Source of the DNA: QYQD01 sp040754095
GTDB lineage: Bacteria > Desulfobacterota > QYQD01
Length of the DNA: 31,626 nt
Assembly: GCA_040754095.1 (NCBI GenBank)
Contig: JBFMFO010000028.1
Location: forward strand, 1 to 31,626
Direction: 5' to 3'
Positions 6,851-13,052 of the stretch are shown here, piece after piece. Under the pieces are notes generated by a model. The model searched no databases. It was not told where the DNA came from and worked only from the letters and a program-made list of their open reading frames with translations. The translations under genes and the position numbers were made by a program. Position 1 is the first letter of the stretch. Every line of letters begins with the position of its first letter.

Positions 6851-6923
6851 ACACCAGTTCACTCAAACTTGTCAACATGATAAAGATCAGGTCACCTGAG
6901 GCTGGCTATTCTTCTTCCGGTGA

Positions 6924-6998
6924 AGTCAACGCTCCACATAACCGGCTGGCAATTCCGCTGCGCTACATTGCCAGCCGGTTATGATGCGGTTGTTAGGC
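6924..6998 (-). other. attC-like integron recombination site (75 nt)
   Basis: Read on the minus strand, directly after the stop codon of the 335-aa gene: R'' box GCCTAAC (6998-6992); an unpaired spacer; a perfect 17-bp stem (arms 6967-6983 and 6937-6953, each ATAACCGGCTGGC-like); a 13-nt terminal loop; and the R' box GTTGACT (6930-6924). The arms next to the boxes do not pair fully, as in the unpaired central spacer of attC sites. R'' is fully complementary to the GTTAGGC found at the other end of the cassette (8035-8029), as expected if the original R' box was GTTAGGC. Confidence 0.75.
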
Positions 6999-8034
6999 TT
7001 ATTCCATATCTTTCAAACGGTTTAAATTTTTGTTCACTGTCTCTACGCTCTGTTTCTGAATCTGCTGCTGTTGTTTTACTAAACTTTGAATTGAAGCAAT
7101 ATAAGAATTAAATGTATTCAGGTCGCTGTCATTATAAAACAAGATTTGCCCCCTTTCCACAACCCAGGCATCATTTTTTGCTGAAAGTAGAGTGATGATA
7201 TTTTCAACTTCTGTGACTGCTTTTCTTTCTAATGCCCACATTGTTTCAATTTGACTTTTGGCTTTATCCATCCCCCGGTCGAAGCCTGCAAGCGCCTCCT
7301 GTTTTAAAGATGCGCTCATATTGAGAGATTGTATTTTCTCCCTGGCATTACGAAGAAGTACATTAGTTTTCTCTTGATATTTAGCAACGATTTCTTTGGC
7401 TTTTCTAATTATCACCTTGCTTTCAATAAGTCCTTTATCAACTCGAATTCTCTGTGGATCTAACATACTGTGCCATCCAATACCCTCAAGTTCAAGTAAA
7501 TAATCGTTTCGTTGTGACGCCATCTGATTCATGAATTCCTTGACGAACCTTTCCATCTCGCCAAAGTCCCCGCGTGCTTTAGGACTGGTATCAATAGGTT
7601 TGTCAATGCGCTTCGGCAGACCTTGGGAATCAGTTGAAGAATCGATCATTGTTGAATGTTGATCCTGTATCTCTGTCAGCGCTTGTTTCGCATACTGTTT
7701 TTGTTGGGAAAAACCTATCAGGCTGCTTGCTATCATAGAAATGAAAATGGCGAGAAATGAAAAACCCGCGGCCATATTGTACTTGTAGTCTCGAATCTTA
7801 CCTCTGCGCTTTCTCGCAACGGTGGCGTAAAAAATGGCCCATACAAATAAGGCAAGAGGAAGGTTGTAGCCGAACAGGTAAGCAAAATCAGACTCTGTAT
7901 TTTTAGAATAGAAAAAACCATAACCAAGTATCCCCATACAAACAAAAGCAAGGGCTATTTTCCAAATATTGTCATCTGGTCGCTGCATGGTTTCTTTTTC
8001 TTCCATATGGCGCTCCTTGTTTTTGCAAGCCTAA
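6930..8034 (-). mobile_element. Single integron gene cassette at a non-integron position
   Basis: The unit runs from TTAGGC (just inside GTTAGGC at 8035-8029) through one gene to the last G of its attC (6930). Known: cassettes open between G and TT of GTTRRRY and insert at attI, attC or rare secondary sites. Here removal of the 1105-bp unit would rejoin GGGCAAG with TTGACTTCACC, giving a GTT-containing target. There is no integrase intI or neighbouring attC in the window, so this is an isolated cassette inside a tRNA-integrated element. Confidence 0.65.
6999..8006 (-). CDS. Cassette-encoded membrane protein with coiled coil, unknown function
   Basis: 335 residues. Three hydrophobic segments lie at about residues 14-34 (IWKIALAFVCMGILGYGFFY), 43-64 and 77-99 (AGFSFLAIFISMIASSLIGF). 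A long polar region follows with strong heptad character, from about 145 to the end (KEFMNQMASQRNDYLLELEG, LLRNAREKIQSL, SIQSLVKQQQQIQKQSVETV). The protein is probably anchored in the inner membrane with a large cytoplasmic or periplasmic coiled-coil domain. AAGGAG stands eight bases before the ATG. Stop codon and attC R'' box are adjacent, which is typical of integron cassette genes. No family recognised. Confidence 0.7.
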   Translation of the reverse strand: MEEKETMQRPDDNIWKIALAFVCMGILGYGFFYSKNTESDFAYLFGYNLPLALFVWAIFYATVARKRRGKIRDYKYNMAAGFSFLAIFISMIASSLIGFSQQKQYAKQALTEIQDQHSTMIDSSTDSQGLPKRIDKPIDTSPKARGDFGEMERFVKEFMNQMASQRNDYLLELEGIGWHSMLDPQRIRVDKGLIESKVIIRKAKEIVAKYQEKTNVLLRNAREKIQSLNMSASLKQEALAGFDRGMDKAKSQIETMWALERKAVTEVENIITLLSAKNDAWVVERGQILFYNDSDLNTFNSYIASIQSLVKQQQQIQKQSVETVNKNLNRLKDME

Positions 8035-8041
8035 CTTGCCC

Positions 8042-8209
8042 TTAGGTGGCCAGTTCCCTGGCAATGGTGGACTTGTAGTCTCGGCTGCTATCCGGCACTC
8101 TCCTATCGGATACGTCATGTTCTTCTTTACGGGCCTGATCTTCAATACGTCTGGCGATGTCTTTGACGGCCTTGTCCTGGACTTCTTTGGAGCCATAAGC
8201 TACCGCTAT
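8042..8209 (-). other. Open -1 frame following the XRE antitoxin (possible frameshift product)
   Basis: From 8209 the -1 frame relative to the XRE antitoxin is open for 55 codons to TAA at 8042-8044. It reads AYGSKEVQDKAVKDIARR, IEDQARKEEHDVSDRR and STIARELAT, a charged, helix-forming composition. It has no ATG, GTG or TTG start. The antitoxin reaches it through T TTT TTA (8215-8209), a canonical -1 slippery heptamer in the right phase, one codon before the TAG stop. A 74-codon ATG-started frame overlaps the same DNA but has a less protein-like composition. It may be a frameshift extension, a remnant of a lost gene, or chance. Confidence 0.3.
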
Positions 8210-8568
8210 AAAAAAATCCGGTAGTCAACGTTCAACGCTTCTGCAAAAAGTTTAGCGATCTTCTTGCCGATCGGCCTTTTTCCGTTTTCCATTTCGCTGA
8301 TGTGCCGCTGTGGAATATTCGTCAGTTCGGCAAGCCTTACCTGCGACATCCCTTCTTTTACCCGCGTCCCGGCCAGAATACGGCCCGGCAACTGTTCATC
8401 AGTATATTCCGGGAATGCCTCCCGCCAGGGAATAGCTTCACCAGAAAAAGACACCTCTCTGAAACCCAAAGACTCCAATACAGTGATAGCCTTCCTTTTG
8501 TGTTTCACTGGCCCGCTAAAACGCAACTCAATGTTTCTGATATGGCGCTTTCTCATGGGTTCCGGCAT
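8206..8568 (-). CDS. XRE-family HTH antitoxin
   Basis: About 120 residues from ATG 8568, which has GAGGTGG five bases upstream. The C-terminal half is a Cro/CI-type helix-turn-helix (KEGMSQVRLAELTNIPQRHISEMENG, then KKIAKLFAEALNVDYRIFL). The N-terminal ~60 residues (RNIELRFSGPVKHK, LGFREVSF) are a short domain typical of this antitoxin group. It overlaps the toxin gene by 41 bases, so the two are translationally coupled in toxin-first order, as in HigBA-type systems. It should repress the promoter at 8819-8847 together with the toxin. The last sense codons form a -1 slippery sequence, noted separately. Confidence 0.85.
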   Translation of the reverse strand: MPEPMRKRHIRNIELRFSGPVKHKRKAITVLESLGFREVSFSGEAIPWREAFPEYTDEQLPGRILAGTRVKEGMSQVRLAELTNIPQRHISEMENGKRPIGKKIAKLFAEALNVDYRIFL

Positions 8569-8815
8569 AAACCACCTCGACAAATCTGTCTTTTTTGTTT
8601 TTAAGCTCCCAGACGGCAACATACGTCGGTCGGCCTTTTTTCAAATGACAATGATAACGGTTCCCTGTTAGGGCGCTGTAGTTTGGCCAGTTGCCCCTAA
8701 CAGGCCCGTTCACCTCAATCTCTTTGATCAAGGCAATCAATGAATCCCTGACCATCTGTGGGAGCTTCGCAATTTGTTTCCCGGCCTCCCGGCTGATCGT
8801 TACCGTCCATTTCAT
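8528..8815 (-). CDS. RelE/HigB-type toxin
   Basis: About 95 residues starting MKWTVTISREAGKQIAKLP. The middle NYSALTGNRYHCHLKKGRPTYV and the end FVEVVYAGTHEKAPY match the RelE/ParE superfamily group that pairs with XRE antitoxins; YAGTHEKAPY is the family's usual C-terminus. These toxins cleave mRNA on the ribosome. I chose ATG 8815; an in-frame GTG at 8830 would add five residues. If the promoter at 8819-8847 is right, the transcript starts at or next to this ATG, so translation could be leaderless. It lies directly downstream of the integrase gene. Confidence 0.85.
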   Translation of the reverse strand: MKWTVTISREAGKQIAKLPQMVRDSLIALIKEIEVNGPVRGNWPNYSALTGNRYHCHLKKGRPTYVAVWELKNKKDRFVEVVYAGTHEKAPYQKH

Positions 8816-8818
8816 GGG

Positions 8819-8847
8819 AATATATACCACTCTTTAGTATAGGTCAA
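8819..8847 (-). promoter_or_regulatory. Promoter of the RelE-type toxin/XRE antitoxin pair
   Basis: On the minus strand, TTGACC (8847-8842) and TATATT (8824-8819) are separated by 17 bp. The -10 box ends only three bases before the toxin ATG at 8815, so the RNA would start at about the start codon. Confidence 0.5.
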
Positions 8848-8856
8848 GAATTTAAA

Positions 8857-10026
8857 TTAACCTTCCGCACCATTATTCAATTCGTTTCGTCTCTGATTGA
8901 AAGTCCGCTCCAAGGCCAGGGTTGCCCGTCTTTTGTGGTCTGGTATCAAGTGGCTGTATCTCTCGGTCATGGACAAGGATTTATGGCCTAGCAACTCTTT
9001 GACGGTCAAAATGGTTTCACCTTGTAAGCATAGCCAGCTTGCGAAAGTATGCCTTAAGCTATGGAAACAAAGCCTTTGTCGTGGATCGCTTATGCCCTTA
9101 TTAAATCCCAGCCTCGTGACCACTTTCTCAAAAGAGGAAGATATTTCCTTGATCTTGCCACCATGTCGCTTGTCTTTAAAAACAAGTTCTTCGGGCTTTT
9201 CCGGCCCGCGTGCCTGTAACATGGCCTTGACTGCCTCGGTCATGAAAGCCTTGCGGCTTGCCTTGTTTTTAGGGTCAGATATGTTTATCAGGCCGTTTGC
9301 AAAGTCCAGGTCTTGGCCCCGAAGGTTAAATATCTCCCCGGCCCTCAAGCCGCAATGAAGGCTTAATAAGGCCATATCGTGCAATTGCTTAGATGTCTTT
9401 GCCAGTTCCGTTAAAAGCAGGTCTGCCTCTTCGTGGCTTAAAAACCTTTCCCGTCGGTTATTCAGGGTCGGCATTTTAACGCCCTTAATTGGGTTCTGGC
9501 CCTGGTACAGCCCCCACAAGATAGCTTTATTGTAGATAATCCCAATAAGCCCCAGAATATCCCGGATCGTGGCCGGGGCTAACCCCTTTTCCTTAAGTTC
9601 AGATTTGAATTTTTCTAAAAGAAACGGGTGTATTTCAGATAAGACCTTCCGTCCCAAGCCATCCTTGATATGCTTATTATAGGCCTTTTCGTCCGTATAG
9701 GCCCGCGGCTTGCCGTTTGCTTTCTGCCATTCAAGATATTTAAGCGCCGCATCGTTCAGGGTCTTCCGAAGTTTGCGCTTCTTCTGAATAGGGATAACTT
9801 CTTCGCCATGCCTTAAGGTGCGCATTCTCTCCGCCCTTACTTGTGCCGCAAGCTTAACGCTATAGCCCTCGCTGGCCCAGCCTATCTTTTCTCTTATAAA
9901 CCGGCCATCATGTTTGTAGGAAATATAGAAGCACCGATCCGGTTTGCCGTTATGCTTACGTGTCCCGGATTCATAAAATTGAACCCCAGGAAAGTTTTTA
10001 GGATTGACTGCAATGAGTTTCGGCAT
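8857..10026 (-). CDS. Tyrosine recombinase (phage-type integrase)
   Basis: 389 residues from ATG 10026, with GGGAGG six bases upstream; an in-frame TTG at 10041 is less likely. Domain order: an N-terminal arm-binding domain (to ~85), a SAM-like core-binding domain (~95-180; NDAALKYLEWQKANG, LAPATIRDILG) and the catalytic domain. The catalytic residues are all present: R228 (LHCGLRAGE), H322 and R325 (FHSLRHTF), H348 (LLGHKS) and the nucleophile Y357 (RYSHL). It catalyses integration and excision at the tRNA gene whose 3' fragment lies at 10194-10242. Direct repeats at 10046-10065 upstream could bind Int or Xis. It appears intact and functional. Confidence 0.93.
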   Translation of the reverse strand: MPKLIAVNPKNFPGVQFYESGTRKHNGKPDRCFYISYKHDGRFIREKIGWASEGYSVKLAAQVRAERMRTLRHGEEVIPIQKKRKLRKTLNDAALKYLEWQKANGKPRAYTDEKAYNKHIKDGLGRKVLSEIHPFLLEKFKSELKEKGLAPATIRDILGLIGIIYNKAILWGLYQGQNPIKGVKMPTLNNRRERFLSHEEADLLLTELAKTSKQLHDMALLSLHCGLRAGEIFNLRGQDLDFANGLINISDPKNKASRKAFMTEAVKAMLQARGPEKPEELVFKDKRHGGKIKEISSSFEKVVTRLGFNKGISDPRQRLCFHSLRHTFASWLCLQGETILTVKELLGHKSLSMTERYSHLIPDHKRRATLALERTFNQRRNELNNGAEG

Positions 10027-10045
10027 GGTCAAGCCTCCCAAAGTT

Positions 10046-10065
10046 TTTGATACCTATTTGATACC
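10046..10065. repeat. Tandem TTTGATACC repeat upstream of the integrase
   Basis: TTTGATACC occurs at 10046-10054 and 10057-10065 with an 11-bp period, 20-40 bases before the integrase ATG. The one-turn spacing suggests a protein-binding site, either an integrase arm site or an operator. The surrounding 10066-10193 holds no gene. Confidence 0.45.
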
Positions 10066-10193
10066 TTGGAACTGAAATTCAGTGATTGACAGTGAAGTCA
10101 ACATGAATGCATTAACCTTGAAAAAGATAGTAAAGTAAGTAAGTTATGAAGTCAAGTGAAAAGTAGTGATAAGGTGGGAAAAAGGGCCTGAAA

Positions 10194-10242
10194 CACGTTC
10201 GCAACGTGGAGGTCGTGGGTTCGATCCCCATCATCTCCACCA
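10194..10242 (+). other. tRNA-Ala(CGC) 3' fragment: right attachment site
   Basis: This is the 3' part of a tRNA. The anticodon arm is CACG-TTCGCAA-CGTG (anticodon CGC, alanine), the T arm is GTGGG-TTCGATC-CCCAT, and the end is an acceptor strand CATCTCC-A-CCA. The 5' half (acceptor, D arm) is absent; the preceding sequence does not pair with CATCTCC, and base 10193 already breaks the anticodon stem. It therefore reads as a duplicated att core. The native terminator follows. The amino acid is inferred from the anticodon and the CATCTCCACCA end. Confidence 0.85.
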
Positions 10243-10250
10243 GGAAAGTC

Positions 10251-10289
10251 AAAGGGCTATCCGCCATCGGCGGGCAGCCCTTTTCTATT
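10251..10289 (+). terminator. Intrinsic terminator of the disrupted tRNA-Ala locus
   Basis: AAAGGGCT and AGCCCTTTT arms with an inner CCGCC/GGCGG stem are followed by TTTTCTATT. It lies nine bases after the tRNA CCA end and shares AAAGGGCTATCCGCC with the terminator of tRNA-Arg at 12113-12147. The A-rich left side may make it work for the ATPase gene on the minus strand as well. Confidence 0.8.
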
Positions 10290-10313
10290 ACAAAACCTGC
10301 CATGAACTTATAT

Positions 10314-11747
10314 TCAGTCAAATAAGAGCAAGAAGTGGGAAAGCGGCATATAAAACAACCTATCCCTGGCCCCAAAATCGTTCCACCGTTTTGTAACCAC
10401 GATTCCGGTAGGACACTTAAGTCGTTCACAGAAGTTTCGGATAGTCCTTAATTCAACAGACTTAATTTGCTCTTTGTATTTCACTTCCACTGGTAGATAC
10501 TTGCTGGCACCTGTATGCACCACAAAGTCTACTTCGTGTTCTTTTTCTCTGAAGTAACTGATATTAACTGTCCCTTCCCACTTTTTCAGGGTGTTAAAAA
10601 CAAAATTTTCGGCATAAAGACCAAGCGCTTGTGCGTCTTTTAAAAGGCTCTCCTGAATTCTCAGTATTGCATTTCTTAGAGCAAGGTCAACCAGATAACA
10701 CTTGATATTGCCCCTCCTTACCTTAAGGGAGCTCTTAGTAAATTTCTCAGCGTGATGTATCAAATCTGTCATTTCGAGAAGGGGAAAATATTTCTCAATA
10801 GTTGACCTGTTAATGCCCAAATCCTGCGATAGTTGCTGAAAGTTTATCTCTCGTCCAGGATTCTCTAACAGCGATACATAAAATCTTTTCAGCATTTCAG
10901 GTTTTCTCAACTCTACAGCCAACACAAGGTCTTCTGAGATTACCTTTTCCACTTGGTTGTCAAAAAGATACGACTGCTTTGTCTCCCAGTCGGGCAAACT
11001 CCAGACCTCGGGGAAACCACCTTCGATGAGAAATTTTGCAAGGTGCCCGTCAATGTTTTGTCTTAATTCCAGCGGGATTGGGGATATAGCGACCTTTTCC
11101 AGGTCTGCATACTCCGGGTGTCTTGTAAACATTCCCATTACAGCCCGGCCGGTTTTATAAATTTCATCGAATTGTCTTATTAATTGAGCATCTTCGCGAT
11201 TATGGAAAAGGAGAAACTCTCTGAAGGAAAAGGGTAGGATATGATAATCTTTTATGCGTCCTAAAAGGCTCTCCCGGCTTTTTTTAAAAATTGGTGACGA
11301 TGCCGAACCTGAAATAGCGAATCTGACAGGATAATGAAGGTCATAGTATTTTTTAAGAAAAAGTTCCCATCTTTCAAACCGTTGTATCTCATCTAAAAAA
11401 ACATACGCTAAATCATTTCCTGCCGTTTTCCGTAATTCATCCATGAGTGAATCAAAAAACTTATCCTGGTTAATTTTTGAGCGGAGCAATGCAGGATCGT
11501 CCATCGAATAATAAATAATTCTCTCCGGCTTAATCCCTTCACTGATGAGCTTCCTGGCAATTTGTCTTATAAGGGTACTTTTCCCTACCCTTCTTGGTCC
11601 TGTGATAGAAATTATCTGTGGTATTTCTTCCAGTCCGCGAAGGATTTCATCAAATATGGGACGATGAAATAGAGGGAGACGATCAAATGCCCTATCGGGA
11701 TTTTCCCACCAAGGGTTATATGGGCGCAGTAACTCTTTGTATTTCAA
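10314..11747 (-). CDS. AAA ATPase with DUF4143 domain
   Basis: About 477 residues. The N-terminal AAA_14 ATPase has Walker A GPRRVGKSTLIRQIA, Walker B AYVFLDEIQRFERWE and a sensor-like AISGSAS strand. The C-terminal DUF4143 region holds a winged-helix part (LSQDLGINRSTIEKYFPLLE) and a nuclease-like end (ENFVFNTLKKWE, EVDFVVHTGASKYLPVEVKYKE) with the E/D...ExK look of PD-(D/E)XK folds. The family is widespread and mobile, with no settled role. I chose TTG 11747, with GAGGAG eight bases before it; the in-frame upstream GTG at 11840 would place the promoter palindrome inside the gene. It is the first gene outside the element. Confidence 0.85.
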   Translation of the reverse strand: MKYKELLRPYNPWWENPDRAFDRLPLFHRPIFDEILRGLEEIPQIISITGPRRVGKSTLIRQIARKLISEGIKPERIIYYSMDDPALLRSKINQDKFFDSLMDELRKTAGNDLAYVFLDEIQRFERWELFLKKYYDLHYPVRFAISGSASSPIFKKSRESLLGRIKDYHILPFSFREFLLFHNREDAQLIRQFDEIYKTGRAVMGMFTRHPEYADLEKVAISPIPLELRQNIDGHLAKFLIEGGFPEVWSLPDWETKQSYLFDNQVEKVISEDLVLAVELRKPEMLKRFYVSLLENPGREINFQQLSQDLGINRSTIEKYFPLLEMTDLIHHAEKFTKSSLKVRRGNIKCYLVDLALRNAILRIQESLLKDAQALGLYAENFVFNTLKKWEGTVNISYFREKEHEVDFVVHTGASKYLPVEVKYKEQIKSVELRTIRNFCERLKCPTGIVVTKRWNDFGARDRLFYMPLSHFLLLFD

Positions 11748-11765
11748 CGACAATCTCCTCGACTT

Positions 11766-11797
11766 CCAATTATGCCTATTATAACTAGCATAATTGG
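11766..11797 (-). promoter_or_regulatory. Palindromic operator around a -10 box, upstream of the DUF4143 ATPase
   Basis: Perfect 10-bp arms CCAATTATGC (11766-11775) and GCATAATTGG (11788-11797) flank a 12-bp spacer. The spacer contains TATAAT on the minus strand (11783-11778). A repressor bound here would cover the -10 element. The site lies 19 bases upstream of the TTG start at 11747. Confidence 0.6.
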
Positions 11798-11840
11798 GGA
11801 ATATTGTAAAGAGCTTAATATTCCATATACTTAGAACCAC

Positions 11841-12107
11841 CCCTAATCTTCCCGCCTGCTTCTCCCTGTACGCCCTATCCGCGAATGCCCGGTGTCCGGC
11901 CCGTGGAAGGAACCAAGGTCCTTCCGGGAGACATACCTATTGTATGATTCTTTATGAAAGAGGGGCACTGGAAAATTTGCATGGTGAGCAGGGAAGTCAG
12001 GAAAGGGTGCTATGGGCTATACTGATATCTATGGACAGAGTTGCTTGAGTATGGCAGGAATGACAGGAACCATTAATATTCGCAAAGAATTATGTCGCTC
12101 TGTATAA
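11841..12107. other. Gap without a supported gene
   Basis: No reading frame here has convincing composition, ribosome site or family match on either strand. The stretch may contain decayed sequence next to the tRNA-Arg locus. I see no repeat shared with the rest of the window. Confidence 0.4.
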
Positions 12108-12112
12108 AACTG

Positions 12113-12147
12113 AAAAGGGCTATCCGCCGCGCGGCGGATAGCCCTTA
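12113..12147 (-). terminator. Intrinsic terminator of tRNA-Arg
   Basis: A perfect 16-bp self-complementary stem (12115-12130 with 12131-12146) is read on the minus strand as AAGGGCTATCCGCC...GGCGGATAGCCCTT, then TTCAG. It begins eight bases after the tRNA CCA. Confidence 0.8.
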
Positions 12148-12154
12148 ATTTTAC

Positions 12155-12231
12155 TGGTGCCCCCGGCGCGACTCGAACGCACGGCACCCAGATTAGGAAT
12201 CTGGTGCTCTATCCACCTGAGCTACGGGGGC
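12155..12231 (-). tRNA. tRNA-Arg (anticodon CCT)
   Basis: A complete 77-nt cloverleaf on the minus strand. The acceptor stem is GCCCCCG/CGGGGGC, the D arm begins TAGCTCAG, the anticodon loop is TTCCTAA in a CAGAT/ATCTG stem (anticodon CCT, reading AGG), the T loop is TTCGAGT, and the encoded CCA is at 12157-12155. A promoter lies at 12258-12286 and a terminator at 12113-12147, so it is a self-contained transcription unit. It is intact and shows no sign of use as an attachment site. Confidence 0.96.
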
Positions 12232-12257
12232 GCAAAAGATGGTACAATTTCTCGTGT

Positions 12258-12286
12258 TCTCTAACACGGAGAAGGCTTACTGTCAA
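12258..12286 (-). promoter_or_regulatory. Promoter of tRNA-Arg
   Basis: TTGACA (12286-12281) and TAGAGA (12263-12258) on the minus strand are separated by 17 bp. The expected start lies about 20 bases before the mature tRNA 5' end. Confidence 0.55.
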
Positions 12287-12388
12287 GAGACCGCTCCTTT
12301 TTAGAACTTTTCCTAAAAAATCTCAGAAGATTATGCCAACGTGTTAATTTTTATCCAATTTTTGTGTTTTGGGATATAAGCTATCATT

Positions 12389-12535
12389 CCTTCGCTTCAC
12401 GGCTTGCACAGTGACCCTTTCGGTACTCGCAGGTGGGGAACGCTTGCCCCTTCCAGCCACTAAAGGGCTGGCTTTCCCCTTCCTGCTCGTCCTCGAAGGG
12501 TGCCCCACTGCTACAGCAAGTTTCGCTCAGGAACG
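12389..12535 (-). repeat. Dispersed structured repeat, copy A
   Basis: The minus strand of this segment matches the plus strand of 29086-29230 at roughly 80%. Read on the minus strand it starts GAGCGAAACTTGCTG and ends GCAAGCCGTGAAGCGAAG. It folds into a long imperfect stem: CAGTG/CACTG (12510-12506 with 12413-12409), ACCC-TTCG with CGAA-A-GGGT, and GCAGG/CCTGC, plus an inner hairpin CCAGCC-CTTTAGT-GGCTGG. Several differences from copy B keep these pairs. It occupies most of the 12287-12577 gap between tRNA-Arg and the Mut7-C gene. Confidence 0.75.
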
Positions 12536-12577
12536 ATGGCTTACATAAGAATGTGAGTAAATTCCACACTAAACCTT

Positions 12578-13051
12578 TTAGAGCGCAGAAGGTGATTTTG
12601 CGGCCTGAAGCTTTATAAGCCTTATTCTCTCCTGCATCCGGTTTGAATGGCTGCCCGGCCAGTAAACCTTCCCGCAAAGGGGACACCGGGCGAATGAAGA
12701 AGCCGTCCGGCGCACGTATTCCGGCACCAGGGTATCTACCTCTTCATTGGAGACGGTTGTAAGCGGCACGTTACACAGGATACACCGGCTGAACCACTTT
12801 TCCTCTTTAAAGTCGATATGGCCTGCCCTGTAGAGCTGCCCGAGCTGCGCATCCACATGGTCTGAGGAGATAAATACCGCGCCGGGGATTTTATGCAGCA
12901 GGCTTCTATTGCGGGTTAAAAAGATGCGCCCTTGCGCCGCCTGCTCTCTTATTTCAGGCAGGGCAGGATATGCGAGATAAACGGTATCGAACCCTAGGAT
13001 ACGCAGCCATTTGGCAAGCTTGCCCAGCATCTTGTCGGCCAGGAACCGCAT
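12578..13051 (-). CDS. Mut7-C RNase-domain protein with zinc ribbon
   Basis: About 157 residues from ATG 13051: MRFLADKMLGKLAKWLRILG is the signature start of the Mut7-C (PIN-like) family, in which D6 and neighbouring acidic residues are expected to form the nuclease site. An LTRNRSLL motif follows at ~45. The C-terminal zinc ribbon has two CxxC pairs (SRCILCN and ARCPLCGKVYWPGSH). The in-frame sequence upstream to 13117 overlaps the previous gene and is less likely. The start lies two bases after the upstream stop (TAATATG), so it is cotranscribed with the lipoprotein gene. Proposed role: RNA processing or degradation (family inference). Confidence 0.85.
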   Translation of the reverse strand: MRFLADKMLGKLAKWLRILGFDTVYLAYPALPEIREQAAQGRIFLTRNRSLLHKIPGAVFISSDHVDAQLGQLYRAGHIDFKEEKWFSRCILCNVPLTTVSNEEVDTLVPEYVRRTASSFARCPLCGKVYWPGSHSNRMQERIRLIKLQAAKSPSAL

Positions 13052-13052
13052 A

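Larger units (their letters stand above)
1..10242. mobile_element. Right-hand part of a tRNA-integrated element (phage-satellite or ICE-like)
   Basis: Seen: an integrase gene whose 5' end faces a truncated tRNA 3' end at 10194-10242, with an excisionase-like protein, a CHC2 zinc finger and a helicase-like gene further left and TA modules between. Almost every gene is on the minus strand. Known: tyrosine integrases commonly insert elements at tRNA 3' ends, leaving a duplicated 3' fragment at the far end. Inference: the element runs from beyond the left edge to 10242, and the intact tRNA gene lies outside the window. No capsid, terminase, relaxase or type IV secretion gene is visible, so a satellite or mobilizable element fits better than a complete prophage or ICE. 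The missing left part could change that view. Confidence 0.8.

Noticed and set aside
8036..8224. Plus-strand 62-codon and minus-strand 74-codon frames after the XRE antitoxin
   Set aside because: They lack ribosome sites and natural composition; the -1 extension frame on the minus strand reads more like protein, and even that is uncertain.
10112..10429. Minus-strand frame containing EMMGIEPTTSTLRT
   Set aside because: It is the antisense of the tRNA-Ala fragment; this peptide is a well-known annotation artefact of tRNA genes.
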